DNA of 64,000 nt from assembly GCA_934613645.1 (NCBI GenBank), contig CAKTTC010000001.1, forward strand, positions 124,001 through 188,000. Reading direction: 5' to 3'. Positions 49,801-57,272 of this stretch are shown piece by piece. Under the pieces are notes generated by a model. The model was not told where the DNA came from, did not search any database, and worked only from the letters and a program-made list of their open reading frames with translations. Every line of letters begins with the position of its first letter. Position 1 is the first letter of the stretch. This DNA comes from an uncultured Opitutales bacterium. Lineage in GTDB: Bacteria > Verrucomicrobiota > Verrucomicrobiia > Opitutales > Intestinicryptomonadaceae. The position numbers and the translations under genes were made by a program.

Positions 49801-51232
49801 GGGTTCAAACAGGCTTACCTTTGACAGCGTGTTCAACGTGAATTCTTCGGCGAGCACTGTCATTTCGGCTGCGACGCTCTCGGGCGCGGGGCTGCGCGGA
49901 ACAATCAACAACCACTACAACAACCTTTTCGGCTTCTCCGCAACCGACGATTCCTCGGGCAGCCTCACGGCGGAAACCGCGCTTAAGGGCACGCACAGCG
50001 TAGCTTCGGGCGTGATTTCGGGCGCGATAGAGGGCGACTTGGCTGCGGTTGAAAACGCCTACACGAAAGTGAAATACACAAATGTAGGCGGAAACGTAGG
50101 CTACGAGATTATATCGAACACATATTTGCAGGACGCCGTGGCGACTTCCGAAACGGAGCGGGCATTGGCTAAAATCTACGACGACCTCGAATACGTAGAC
50201 GGCGACGACGCCGCAAACGCAACTTCCGTTGCAAGAAAGCGCGGATTCGCGGCAATGGCGGGGCGGGGCGCGCTCGGGGCAATGCTTCCGCAGTCGGTAG
50301 TGCACGCGGCGCGTATGAATATGGATTTGACCGACGCCGTTCACCTCGACACCCTCAACAGAACGAGCGCAACGCGCGATATGCTTGCCTGCGTGCAAGA
50401 CGAAGAGGAAATCTACCGCGGCTTCGGCGGGGTTTCGGTCAGGAACATCAACCGATTCGCAACCTACGGCGGCGACGCCAACATTGACGGCTCGAGCGAC
50501 TACATAACAGGCGGCTTGGCGAATGTCGAATACGTTGCCGGGCGCGAGTTCTTCGGAGGTTTCGGCGTGGGCGGCTTTACGGCAAAATCGAACGGTAAGG
50601 GCAACTGCGGCAAGGCGGAAACCCAAAGCGTTGCGGTAAACATCTATGCCGACTACCTGTTCTTCAACAATTTCGACTGGTATCTGGGCGCAACCTACGC
50701 CTTCGGTATAAACAAGGCGGAAAGAATGAACACGGTAGACAAAAGCAGATCCGAGTGGGACTCCAACCTTGTCGGCGTTTTCTCGGGTGTGCGCTACGCT
50801 TGGAAACCCGTCAAAGAAGCCGACTTTTTCGTTAAGCCTACAATCGGCGTGAACGCTAATTTCCTGATGAACCCCTCGTTCGCGGAAAAAAGCGGCACGG
50901 AACGCCTCGACGTTGATTCCGAAAGCTACGCAAGCCTCAAGTCTATAGCGGGTTTGGAGGCCACATACATACTCCCGATTGGACTGTCGCTTTCGGGCAG
51001 GGTATTCTACACACACGAATTTTGCGACAACCGCTACGACGTATCGACAACGCTCGGCGGACTTGGCGCAATGCGCGTAAAAGGGCTGAAAATGGAGCGC
51101 GACGCGGGCATTTTCGGCGTCGGCGCGGGATACAACATAACAAAACAGCTGCGCATTTACGCCGACTATTCTGCGGAAGTCTCGAACGACGTCTACCACA
51201 ATCTCAACGCGGGAATCCAGCTGAGATTCTAA
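46886..51232 (+). CDS. Large autotransporter with beta-helix-like passenger
   Basis: Type Va secreted protein of 1448 residues from the ATG at 46886, with signal peptide MKKFTALFLAAAGVLNAQ. Residues about 20-1110 are rich in Gly, Asn, Ser, Thr and Val with irregular short repeats (NLTISG-, GNVKIGEAQDV- and EISGDSG-like units), typical of a parallel beta-helix. An Ala-rich linker follows, and the last 270 residues form an autotransporter barrel (YRGFGGVSVRNINRFATYGG, FFGGFGVGGFTAKS, terminal LNAGIQLRF). No protease or lipase motif is seen in the passenger, so adhesion is the default guess. Upstream and downstream terminators make it monocistronic. Confidence 0.85.
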   Translation: MKKFTALFLAAAGVLNAQTYNYDAANETLTITGKGNSVADRIALEGPITPGSTVPGSSEVFGDTKTIILKDVWTSPDSIRVKYIEPTSAGNKTTLKLINTRLGASGDFDMGGAGQTLTLDSQSELDLYGNRLTNTTRLENEGYIQTINGTVSESSYLWDNKTSEGNSGILGGRGYYEFGNVESVDTTKDFGLIKTRGQITDLEISGDYYTNGNSANTIGDDAYIVGVNASESSAGQAMNISGKLTVEAKQGTGMGLLVNQLGSDDTSLENNHSGEITVKAKNAFGVKVGGNAAKDATKAGDIYQLSVGTLNVESTANSGEGAATGIYAKSVKRGLTADSITVKGYSEATGIHLTEGGSNLTINNIKVSAGADGTATGILAADSASGGAKLGDLSNIDVANMEVSSGSDATGIRAKSVSGKVGNITVSSTNGTASGISADTADLTVGGTISSSSENGNAYGISVVNDLNLTMRDGAEISASAANGEANAIRSENGNLNLNFEGSATINGDVKAANSVSLSNGGNATVNGDIEGKSLAAGAEIGTVSGKMKFSQAADLTVKNSVGSLEIGTIESADIAKVDGSTVIGTATGNVKIGEAQDVAIENASSFEFGQISGNLDITKEVGSITSTGKISGNATIAKNTDSIKIGGAKNLTLRNVEGGTSQIGNVEEDLTANLAGGSLEVSKVGGVAEISGDSGSARIEKASIVNVVSDKVGKLSDNGQGIATDGDLKVSVDNAENVNFAKVNGGDINGAGNIKNITIDLSDGVLNIGMSDYASRSITVKKATAQVNVGEANNIDITLANNADLVAGADSVIYGRAMVNGGCNATFQDVNNLVVGQNNGAGGVSGLDGNLTVNGTVNNAVISDVSGDVRINAVANSASISNSSSATIENANGGVHLENLNSANVNNSTADIAAKNVASGLTVGNVANVNLENTGSLNVLDGKTVSGDIVSTTDLTLTNDGSATIAGSVSAGSNRLTFDSVFNVNSSASTVISAATLSGAGLRGTINNHYNNLFGFSATDDSSGSLTAETALKGTHSVASGVISGAIEGDLAAVENAYTKVKYTNVGGNVGYEIISNTYLQDAVATSETERALAKIYDDLEYVDGDDAANATSVARKRGFAAMAGRGALGAMLPQSVVHAARMNMDLTDAVHLDTLNRTSATRDMLACVQDEEEIYRGFGGVSVRNINRFATYGGDANIDGSSDYITGGLANVEYVAGREFFGGFGVGGFTAKSNGKGNCGKAETQSVAVNIYADYLFFNNFDWYLGATYAFGINKAERMNTVDKSRSEWDSNLVGVFSGVRYAWKPVKEADFFVKPTIGVNANFLMNPSFAEKSGTERLDVDSESYASLKSIAGLEATYILPIGLSLSGRVFYTHEFCDNRYDVSTTLGGLGAMRVKGLKMERDAGIFGVGAGYNITKQLRIYADYSAEVSNDVYHNLNAGIQLRF

Positions 51233-51256
51233 AATCCGAGCATTTTAGCGCAAAAA

Positions 51257-51288
51257 TAAAAGGAGGCGTTTGAGGCGTCTCCTTTTTT
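51257..51288 (+). terminator. Intrinsic terminator after the autotransporter gene
   Basis: AAAAGGAG and CTCCTTTT arms (51258-51265 and 51279-51286) extend through CG pairs around a GA-rich loop, followed by a T run. It lies 25 bases after the stop. Confidence 0.8.
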
Positions 51289-51328
51289 ATTGAAATTTTT
51301 ATCAATCAAAACATAGGTATAACAAGCT

Positions 51329-52279
51329 ATGAAAAATATTGCGAAAGTTCTTCCGGCACTCACAACGCTATTCCTTGCAACAAATGCGCACGCGCTGATT
51401 GTTTTCGGGAAGTCGAACGAGGAGGCGCAAGTTGACTATTCCAATGCCAATGCGGCGCAGGCGTCGGTTGTTTCTACCGCGTCGAACTGCTCGGCGGTCT
51501 ACATCGGCAACGGCTGGTTTTTGACGGCGAACCACGTTTCTGTCGCGCTCAATAGCCGAATTAAGCAGAACGGAAACTTCGCTACTGTTGACAAAATCGA
51601 CAACACGCTCAACAAGACTTTCGGCGCGGACTTAAAGCTTTTCCACGTAGGCGACACTTCCGCGCTTTCGGATTTGCAGTCGGTGAAGCTTTCGACCGAC
51701 ATCTATTCAAAAATGGCGGACTCCACTTGGGACGGCGACACTCTTGTTCGCGGTTCGGAATTGCTGCTTGTGGGAGCAGGGTATGGCAGAAGCGCAAATT
51801 CCGCCCTCGACGCCACAACAGTTTCAAACGACGGCAAGCGCGGCACAATCCACTTCGGGACTGCCACCACAATCAGCAAGGCAACCTACGAAGTTTGGGA
51901 CGGCAACAATCAACAGTTCGGCACGAACGACTATCCCGTAATTGAAATTGTGGCGGAAGCACGTGAGGGCGCGACAAGTGCCTTATTGGGCGATTCGGGC
52001 AGCGGAATGTTTTTCGAATACGATGGCGAATTTTATTTGGTCGGCACTACCGTGTGGGTTGACTAAGACGCATCGGCAAGCACAATTACATTCGGGCAAA
52101 TTGAATCCGATATGGAATACAGAACGAAGTATTCCCACACCTACGGCGTGAACCTGAAAGACTTTCTCCACGAAATAGGGCAGATTACGGGCGTCAACGT
52201 TCCCGAACCCTCAACTTACGCGATGATTTTGGGAATTTCGGCTTTGGGCATTGCCGTGGGGTGTAAGCGCAAAGCTTAG
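51329..52279 (+). pseudogene. PEP-CTERM trypsin-like serine protease interrupted by a TAA codon
   Basis: Exported trypsin-fold protein with signal peptide MKNIAKVLPALTTLFLATNAHA. The triad is visible: His in FLTANHVS, Asp in FGADLKLFHVGD, and Ser in LGDSGSGMFFEY. A TAA at 52064-52066 stops translation after TVWVD, but the same frame continues for 71 codons to a TAG at 52277 and encodes LKDFLHEIGQITG then VPEPSTY, a hydrophobic helix and KRKA. That is a PEP-CTERM sorting signal. The truncated 245-residue product keeps the triad but loses the anchor, so it could be an active, released protease. Otherwise it is a recent pseudogene. Confidence 0.82.
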
Positions 52280-52599
52280 CCATTTTATCATAATTTTGCC
52301 TGATGAATTATATGGTCTTTTTGGAATAACAATCTCTTAGACATAATCTATATTATCAGACAAACGCGGCTAATAAAATGAGGCAGAACAAGTTGTGCTC
52401 GTAATCGACAAATAAAACGTGTATTTTGGTTCTTTTAAGGTCTTGTGAGGAAAAGCTTCAAGACTCAAGGTCAATCGCGTATTCGGCGACCCAAGAAATT
52501 TTCCGCTGTCATTGGCTGTTCTTTCAGGAACGTTCGGGAAAATGCACTCATCGGATTCAGTCTGCTTTGATTTCGGCTTTATTTCTAAGAGAGTCCCTA
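52280..52599. other. Non-coding stretch without recognisable gene
   Basis: About 320 AT-rich bases between the protease and the terminator of the next gene. Short open frames exist on both strands but none has family features or a convincing ribosome site, and the minus-strand one runs through a terminator. I see nothing else in it. Confidence 0.5.
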
Positions 52600-52640
52600 A
52601 AAAAAACTCGGGCGCGCAAGCATTGCATTCCCGAGTTAGC
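52600..52640 (-). terminator. Intrinsic terminator of the metallophosphoesterase gene
   Basis: AACTCGGG (52605-52612) and CCCGAGTT (52630-52637) form a perfect 8-bp stem. On the minus strand a run of T follows. It lies about 20 bases after the stop at 52660. Confidence 0.88.
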
Positions 52641-52659
52641 AAAATCAAAAATCAAAGTC

Positions 52660-53904
52660 CTATTTCTTTACATCAACTACAATATCATCGCGCGTTTTCT
52701 TTCCGAATTGGTCTACAAACGACATCGCAATTTTGTCAGCCCCAACCGAAACATTCATCATTTCCGTGTTTGAGTTTGCAATATTGGGAACGTATATCAA
52801 CTCGGTGGGTTTGAAAAATATGTGTTTGTGCAAATGCCCGCTGATAATCAAAGAAAAGCCCGCGTTGTTGATTGTTTTTGCAAACTTGTTTTGAAAATCT
52901 TTCGAGCCGTGCCAGCTTCCCCACGCGGGCGGAATGTGTGAAATCAGGATTTTTACGGGCGCGCTTTTAAATTCCTCCGACTTCACGACCGACTCAAGCC
53001 ACCGCGCCTGTTCTGTTCTGAAATTGTCGAAATCAGACCTGCCGAAATACTCGATATCGTTGTCGGGCTTGTCCTCGCCGCCGTCAACCGCCACGAAGAA
53101 AACAGGCCCAACCCTGAACGAAAAGTATGTTTTCCCCGTGGGCGTCGGGAAAAACGTCGAAAAAGCTTCCGAAAATTCTCCGCGCGTTTCGTGGTTCCCG
53201 CGCACCGAAAACATTGTAAGCCCAGTTTTGCCGCAATGCGCCGCCACAGCGTCCATAAAGTATTTAAATAACTCCTCCTGCGAATTCATCTCATTGACCA
53301 TATCGCCGTTTATCAGAATAAAATCCGAATTTTCGGGCATATTTGAAAGCATATTTGCCGCCACTTCCGGCTTTTGGTGAATATCGTTGAAGACCGAAAA
53401 TTTTAGCGTCTTTTTTGCGGTATCGAGCGTTTTAAGCTTCAACGGCTCGCGCTTGTAAACCTTTGTTGACGCCGTGAAGCCGTAGTAGGTTTGCGCTCCC
53501 TCTTCGGCGAGAACCTTTGTGGAAAAAACCCTGTAATTGTATGTTGTTGCGGGGTTCAATCCCTCCACCCTTACAGAATGGACAGTTCCCACAACTTTCT
53601 TGCCAAGCGGCGCGTTGTAGAATTTACGCCTGTCTTTTTCGTAGAAATGCGAACCGTCTTCGGGCGCGATTTCCACCCAAGAAACGGCGGGTTTGTCGGT
53701 CGTCCAAATGACAGTCGCACCCGTCGGGGTTATGTTGTGCAGATATGGGCCGTGCGTGATGTGAATATCTTTGAAATCGGCTTTTTTCTGCCGACTTTCT
53801 TCCGCGCCGTTCGCCGAAGCATTTGTCTGCGGCAAAACCGCATTCGCCGCCGCCGTTATGGCGGACAACACGCCCAAAACCCCCAATATAAATGTTCTCA
53901 TCAT
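52660..53904 (-). CDS. Purple-acid-phosphatase-like metallophosphoesterase, exported
   Basis: Secreted phosphoesterase of 414 residues from the ATG at 53904 (ATG at 53901 also possible), with signal MMRTFILGVLGVLSAITAAANA. An Fn3-like N-terminal domain (about 45-145: THGPYLHNITPTGATVIWTTDKPAVSWVEI in part) precedes the calcineurin-like domain. The metal motifs are FSVFNDIHQ, LINGDMVNE, VRGNHETRG, ISHIPPAWG and SGHLHKH. The first motif has Asn-Asp-Ile-His, keeping Asp and His. It stands alone, so the substrate is unknown; it could supply phosphate from organic esters. Confidence 0.87.
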   Translation of the reverse strand: MMRTFILGVLGVLSAITAAANAVLPQTNASANGAEESRQKKADFKDIHITHGPYLHNITPTGATVIWTTDKPAVSWVEIAPEDGSHFYEKDRRKFYNAPLGKKVVGTVHSVRVEGLNPATTYNYRVFSTKVLAEEGAQTYYGFTASTKVYKREPLKLKTLDTAKKTLKFSVFNDIHQKPEVAANMLSNMPENSDFILINGDMVNEMNSQEELFKYFMDAVAAHCGKTGLTMFSVRGNHETRGEFSEAFSTFFPTPTGKTYFSFRVGPVFFVAVDGGEDKPDNDIEYFGRSDFDNFRTEQARWLESVVKSEEFKSAPVKILISHIPPAWGSWHGSKDFQNKFAKTINNAGFSLIISGHLHKHIFFKPTELIYVPNIANSNTEMMNVSVGADKIAMSFVDQFGKKTRDDIVVDVKK

Positions 53905-54079
53905 AAAGAAGATTATTAGACAAAATGCGAACGAAAGTCGATACAATTTACAAAAATCGACCGCCCCGAAAACGCCGAAACCACCGAAAAATCAATTTTA
54001 CACAAGGCGCAAAAAAAGTCGGCGAAAACTTCCGCCGACTTGCAAAAAATAAAGTCCTCTTCGGAACGTGCAACGCGCG

Positions 54080-54181
54080 TTAGCACGCCCATGTGCGCTT
54101 CTTATGACGATTCGCCTTTGAACGCTTCGAGCGTTTGTGCTTGTTCATCTTTAATCTGCGCTTCTTTTTCAGATTTGCCAT
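54080..54181 (-). CDS. AURKAIP1/COX24-domain mini-protein (likely ribosome-associated)
   Basis: A 33-residue, very basic protein starting MANLKKKRRLKMNKHKRSKR and ending KKRTWAC. The KMNKHKRxKR-xKxNRHKKRTW pattern is the AURKAIP1/COX24 (mS38-like) domain found as a stand-alone gene in several bacterial phyla, including Verrucomicrobiota. Related proteins sit on the small ribosomal subunit. The ribosome site AAAGGACAG lies 5-8 bases before the ATG at 54181. It is monocistronic, between the metallophosphoesterase and patatin genes. Confidence 0.85.
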   Translation of the reverse strand: MANLKKKRRLKMNKHKRSKRSKANRHKKRTWAC

Positions 54182-54356
54182 TTTTACTGTCCTTTATATT
54201 ATACTAGTATCGATATAAGAAAGTGAATGCAATTTTGCATTTTTATAGCGGAACTTTGTAGCACAATTCGGCTCTTTTACAACACTTTTTTTATGTTTTT
54301 TCGCTCCCCGCCGAACCGCTCAAAGGCGCGCAGCCCCTGCCCGCCGCCGCGCGCTG

Positions 54357-55205
54357 TCATTTTTCCAGATACTCGCGCAGAGCCGAGAGAGAGCTTTTGG
54401 CCACTTTGCGCCCGTTTTCGTAAAGGCGCGCCAGCTCTTCGGTATCGGAATTGAGGCGGTTTTCGCGGTAGAACGTGGGGCGCAGAACGAACGCCTCGCC
54501 GCGCTTTTGCATATCCTCAAGCCGCTTCAATGCTATGTTGTAGCGCAACGCCTTTCTCAGCAGCGCGCGCCTGAGCTTCGGGTATTTCAGATAATAAAGC
54601 GAAAAATACCGCCAGTTTTCGACCTTCCTGTAGCCCTCGCGGCGCGTAAGTAAAACAACAAGTTTGCGCCTGCCGTCGGCCTGCGCCTTTTCGAACGGCA
54701 CGGCATCGACAATCCCGCCGTCCAGATACGGCCTTCCGCCAACCCAGCAAATCGGGCACGCAAGCGGCATACTGCACGACGCCCTGCAAGCCGCCAGAAG
54801 CTTTTCGGGCGTTTGCGGGGTGTCGAAATAGGCGGGTTTGCCTGTGAGACAGTCGGTCGCAACAAGAATGAATCTGCCGAATTTAAGATATTGGGCGAAG
54901 TCGAACGGGTAGACTTTCTTGGGCAATTCGCCGAAAAGGTAGTTGAAATCCATCACGCAACGCTGTGTGAAAACGAATTTTGCGCCGATGTAATTGTGCT
55001 GTTTGAGCGCGTCGATATTGCAAAAACGCGCCCTGCCCGCCTGTCGCGACGCGTATGAAAGCCCGTTCGACGCCCCCGCCGAAGTGCCTATTGCGTAGTT
55101 GAAATCGACGCCGTTTTCAAGAAAGCAGTCAAGCACGCCCGCCGTCCAGACGCCGCGCATTCCGCCGCCTTCCAAAACAAGAGCCGCATTGTCCATATTT
55201 GACAT
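54357..55205 (-). CDS. Patatin-like phospholipase (RssA/YjjU type)
   Basis: Serine-aspartate dyad lipid hydrolase of 282 residues from the ATG at 55205. It shows the oxyanion loop LEGGGMRGVW, nucleophile Ser in AIGTSAGASNGLSY and the Asp in LDGGIVDAVPF. The C-terminal third is basic and helical (YYLKYPKLRRALLRKALRYN), which may bind membranes. No signal peptide. It ends just after the convergent region with the mini-protein, and an SDR gene lies upstream on the same strand. Substrate unknown. Confidence 0.87.
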   Translation of the reverse strand: MSNMDNAALVLEGGGMRGVWTAGVLDCFLENGVDFNYAIGTSAGASNGLSYASRQAGRARFCNIDALKQHNYIGAKFVFTQRCVMDFNYLFGELPKKVYPFDFAQYLKFGRFILVATDCLTGKPAYFDTPQTPEKLLAACRASCSMPLACPICWVGGRPYLDGGIVDAVPFEKAQADGRRKLVVLLTRREGYRKVENWRYFSLYYLKYPKLRRALLRKALRYNIALKRLEDMQKRGEAFVLRPTFYRENRLNSDTEELARLYENGRKVAKSSLSALREYLEK

Positions 55206-55304
55206 ACGCGCAACTATCGCCCCGCCGAGCGCATATCGCAAGAAAAAAAGCGGACGCCGCCGAAAATCGACGCGCCCGCCGTCCGCCGAAGGCGGCAACA
55301 CACA

Positions 55305-56084
55305 CTAAAAATCTATGTCGGTGGGCATATGCTGCGCCGTGCAGCCGCCGTCAACCACGACCCTTTCGCCGTGGACGTTCGAAGCGGCGTCCGACGCCAA
55401 GAACGCCACAACCTCCGCCACTTCGCGCCCCGACGCCTCCTTGCGAAGCGGAATGTTTGCGCGGCGGCGTGCGCGGATTTCCTCGGGAAGCTTGTCCCAA
55501 CGCTCCGTGTAGATGTATCCCGGCGCGACTTCGTTCACTCGAATGCCCAACGGCCCCAAATCTACCGCAAGCGAGCGCGTAAGCGCGTCGATTCCGCCCT
55601 TGCTTGCAACATACGCCGTTCGGTTTTTTATTGCGCGCATTGAGACGTTCGAACCCAAATTCACAATAACGCCCTTTGTGGGCTGCGACACCATTATTTT
55701 AGCCGCCTCTTGGCACATTAGGAAATCGCCGAAGAGGTTTACTTTGATTACACTGAGGAAGTCGTCGGGCGCCATCTTCAAAAACTCCTTGCCGATGCCT
55801 TGGTCGCACGCGTTGTTTACGAGAATATCGACGCGGCCGAAAAGGCGCATTGCTTCGGCAAACAAGGCCTTCACTTCGTCGGGCTTCGATATGTTGCACG
55901 GGAACGACGCAAAGCCGTCAAGCCCGCGCGAACGCAGCGTCTGCGCGCCTTTTTGCGTCGATTCCGCCGTTGTTCCGCTCGTCAAAACGCGCGCGCCCTC
56001 CCGAATGAACAGGTCGGCTATTTCGACGCCCGTGTTGCGGCTTGCGCCCGTAATTATTGCTACTTTGTCTTTAAATCTATCCAT
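55305..56084 (-). CDS. Short-chain dehydrogenase/reductase
   Basis: NAD(P)-dependent oxidoreductase of 259 residues from the ATG at 56084. It has the cofactor motif ITGASRNTGVEI (TGxxxGxG variant with Asn-Thr), NNACDQG, catalytic Ser in LGSNVS, Tyr and Lys in TAYVASKGG, and VAPGYIYTE. It ends the operon MFS-galactonate-dehydratase-like-SDR and starts 12 bases after the dehydratase stop, so it likely oxidises or reduces a sugar acid or keto-sugar in that pathway. Confidence 0.88.
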   Translation of the reverse strand: MDRFKDKVAIITGASRNTGVEIADLFIREGARVLTSGTTAESTQKGAQTLRSRGLDGFASFPCNISKPDEVKALFAEAMRLFGRVDILVNNACDQGIGKEFLKMAPDDFLSVIKVNLFGDFLMCQEAAKIMVSQPTKGVIVNLGSNVSMRAIKNRTAYVASKGGIDALTRSLAVDLGPLGIRVNEVAPGYIYTERWDKLPEEIRARRRANIPLRKEASGREVAEVVAFLASDAASNVHGERVVVDGGCTAQHMPTDIDF

Positions 56085-56096
56085 AAACAATTCTTT

Positions 56097-57263
56097 CTAT
56101 TTTTCAAAATAACTCTCCGAATTTTCGGGGCGAATGTCTGTAAGCGTGCCCTTGTAGTGGCGCAAATCGTGCGGCTGGTAGGGGTGGCGGGCGATGGCGT
56201 CCTCGTCGATGTCGATGCCCAAGCCCGCGGTGGTCGGGACAAACATTTGGCTGTTTTCGAAGCGGACTTTTTCGTTGCTGATTTCCCTGCGCCACGGAAT
56301 GTCCGACGCCATTGTTTCGAGCAGGTAGAAATTCTGCACGCAGGCTGCAAGCTGGAGCGTTGCGGCGTTCGCCACCGGGCCGCTCGGGTTGTGCGGACAA
56401 ACGGGAATGTGGTGCGCCTCGGCTATGGCGGCAATTTTCTTCACTTCCATAATGCCGCCCGCGTGCGAAACGTCGGGCTGCCAAAAATCGGCGCATTCCA
56501 TGCGCAGGTAATCGAGATAGTCGAAGCGGCTGTAGAGGCGTTCGCCGCCCGAAACGGGAGTTGCGATTTTTGCGCGAACCCACGCCATTCCGCGCTTGTC
56601 GTCGGGTGGAATGGGCTCTTCGAACCAGAGTATGCCGAAGTTGTCAAGCTCGTTGCCGATTCTCACGGCGGTGGGCACGTTGAAGCGTCCGTGTCCCTCA
56701 ATTATCAAGTGAACCTTGTCTCCCACTGCCGCCTTTACGGCTTCGACACACTCAAGGGCTGTGTTCAGACCGCGCGGGTCAATGTTCATATACGCGCTGC
56801 CGAACGGATCCCATTTCAGCCCGCTGAATCCCGCTTCTACGGCCTTTTTGGCGCAGCGGGCGAAGTCTTCGGGCGTTTTCGAACCCGCAAACCAGCCGTT
56901 TGCGTAGCACGGAACGCTGTCGCGGATTTTCCCGCCCAGAAGCTCGTAGACTGGCACGCCCAACGCCTTGCCTTTGATGTCCCACAACGCCATTTCGATG
57001 CCCGAAAGCGCGCTCATTAAAACGGGGCCGCCGCGCCAATACGCGTCGCGGTAGCATTCGTGCCAGAGGCCTTCAATGCGGCTTGCGTCTTTGCCCACAA
57101 GGGCGCGGTCAAGCTCGTGTATTGCCGAAATTACGGCGTGTTCTTTGTATTCGAGCGTTGCTTCGCCGACTCCGTAAATGCCTTCGTCGGTCATAACCTT
57201 CACAAACACCCAGTTTGTTCTGTAGGCGTGGCAAAGGAACGTTTTAATTTCTGTAATTTTCAT
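56097..57263 (-). CDS. Enolase-superfamily sugar-acid dehydratase (galactonate-dehydratase-like)
   Basis: Mandelate-racemase-subgroup enzyme of 388 residues. The residues align with Escherichia coli DgoD at a constant offset of six: metal ligands Glu189 (usually Asp), Glu215 (WFEEPIPP) and Glu241 (SGGERLYS), with His191 (EGHGRF), His291 (CPHNPSGP) and Glu316 (LLETM) as catalytic positions. MLSALSGIEMALWDIKGKALGVPVYELLGGK-like N-terminal capping sequence is typical (here ALSGIEMALWDIKGKALGVP). It probably dehydrates an aldonate or hexuronate-derived acid imported by the MFS encoded just upstream. Exact substrate is uncertain. Confidence 0.87.
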   Translation of the reverse strand: MKITEIKTFLCHAYRTNWVFVKVMTDEGIYGVGEATLEYKEHAVISAIHELDRALVGKDASRIEGLWHECYRDAYWRGGPVLMSALSGIEMALWDIKGKALGVPVYELLGGKIRDSVPCYANGWFAGSKTPEDFARCAKKAVEAGFSGLKWDPFGSAYMNIDPRGLNTALECVEAVKAAVGDKVHLIIEGHGRFNVPTAVRIGNELDNFGILWFEEPIPPDDKRGMAWVRAKIATPVSGGERLYSRFDYLDYLRMECADFWQPDVSHAGGIMEVKKIAAIAEAHHIPVCPHNPSGPVANAATLQLAACVQNFYLLETMASDIPWRREISNEKVRFENSQMFVPTTAGLGIDIDEDAIARHPYQPHDLRHYKGTLTDIRPENSESYFEK

Positions 57264-57272
57264 ATTTTTTAT

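Noticed and set aside
49805..51199. 464-codon open frame antisense to the autotransporter barrel
   Set aside because: It mirrors the coding strand, has no family motif and no start signal; the opposite frame shows a textbook autotransporter barrel.
52370..52648. 92-codon minus-strand frame between the protease and the metallophosphoesterase
   Set aside because: Its start lies inside a clear intrinsic terminator and it has no recognisable features.
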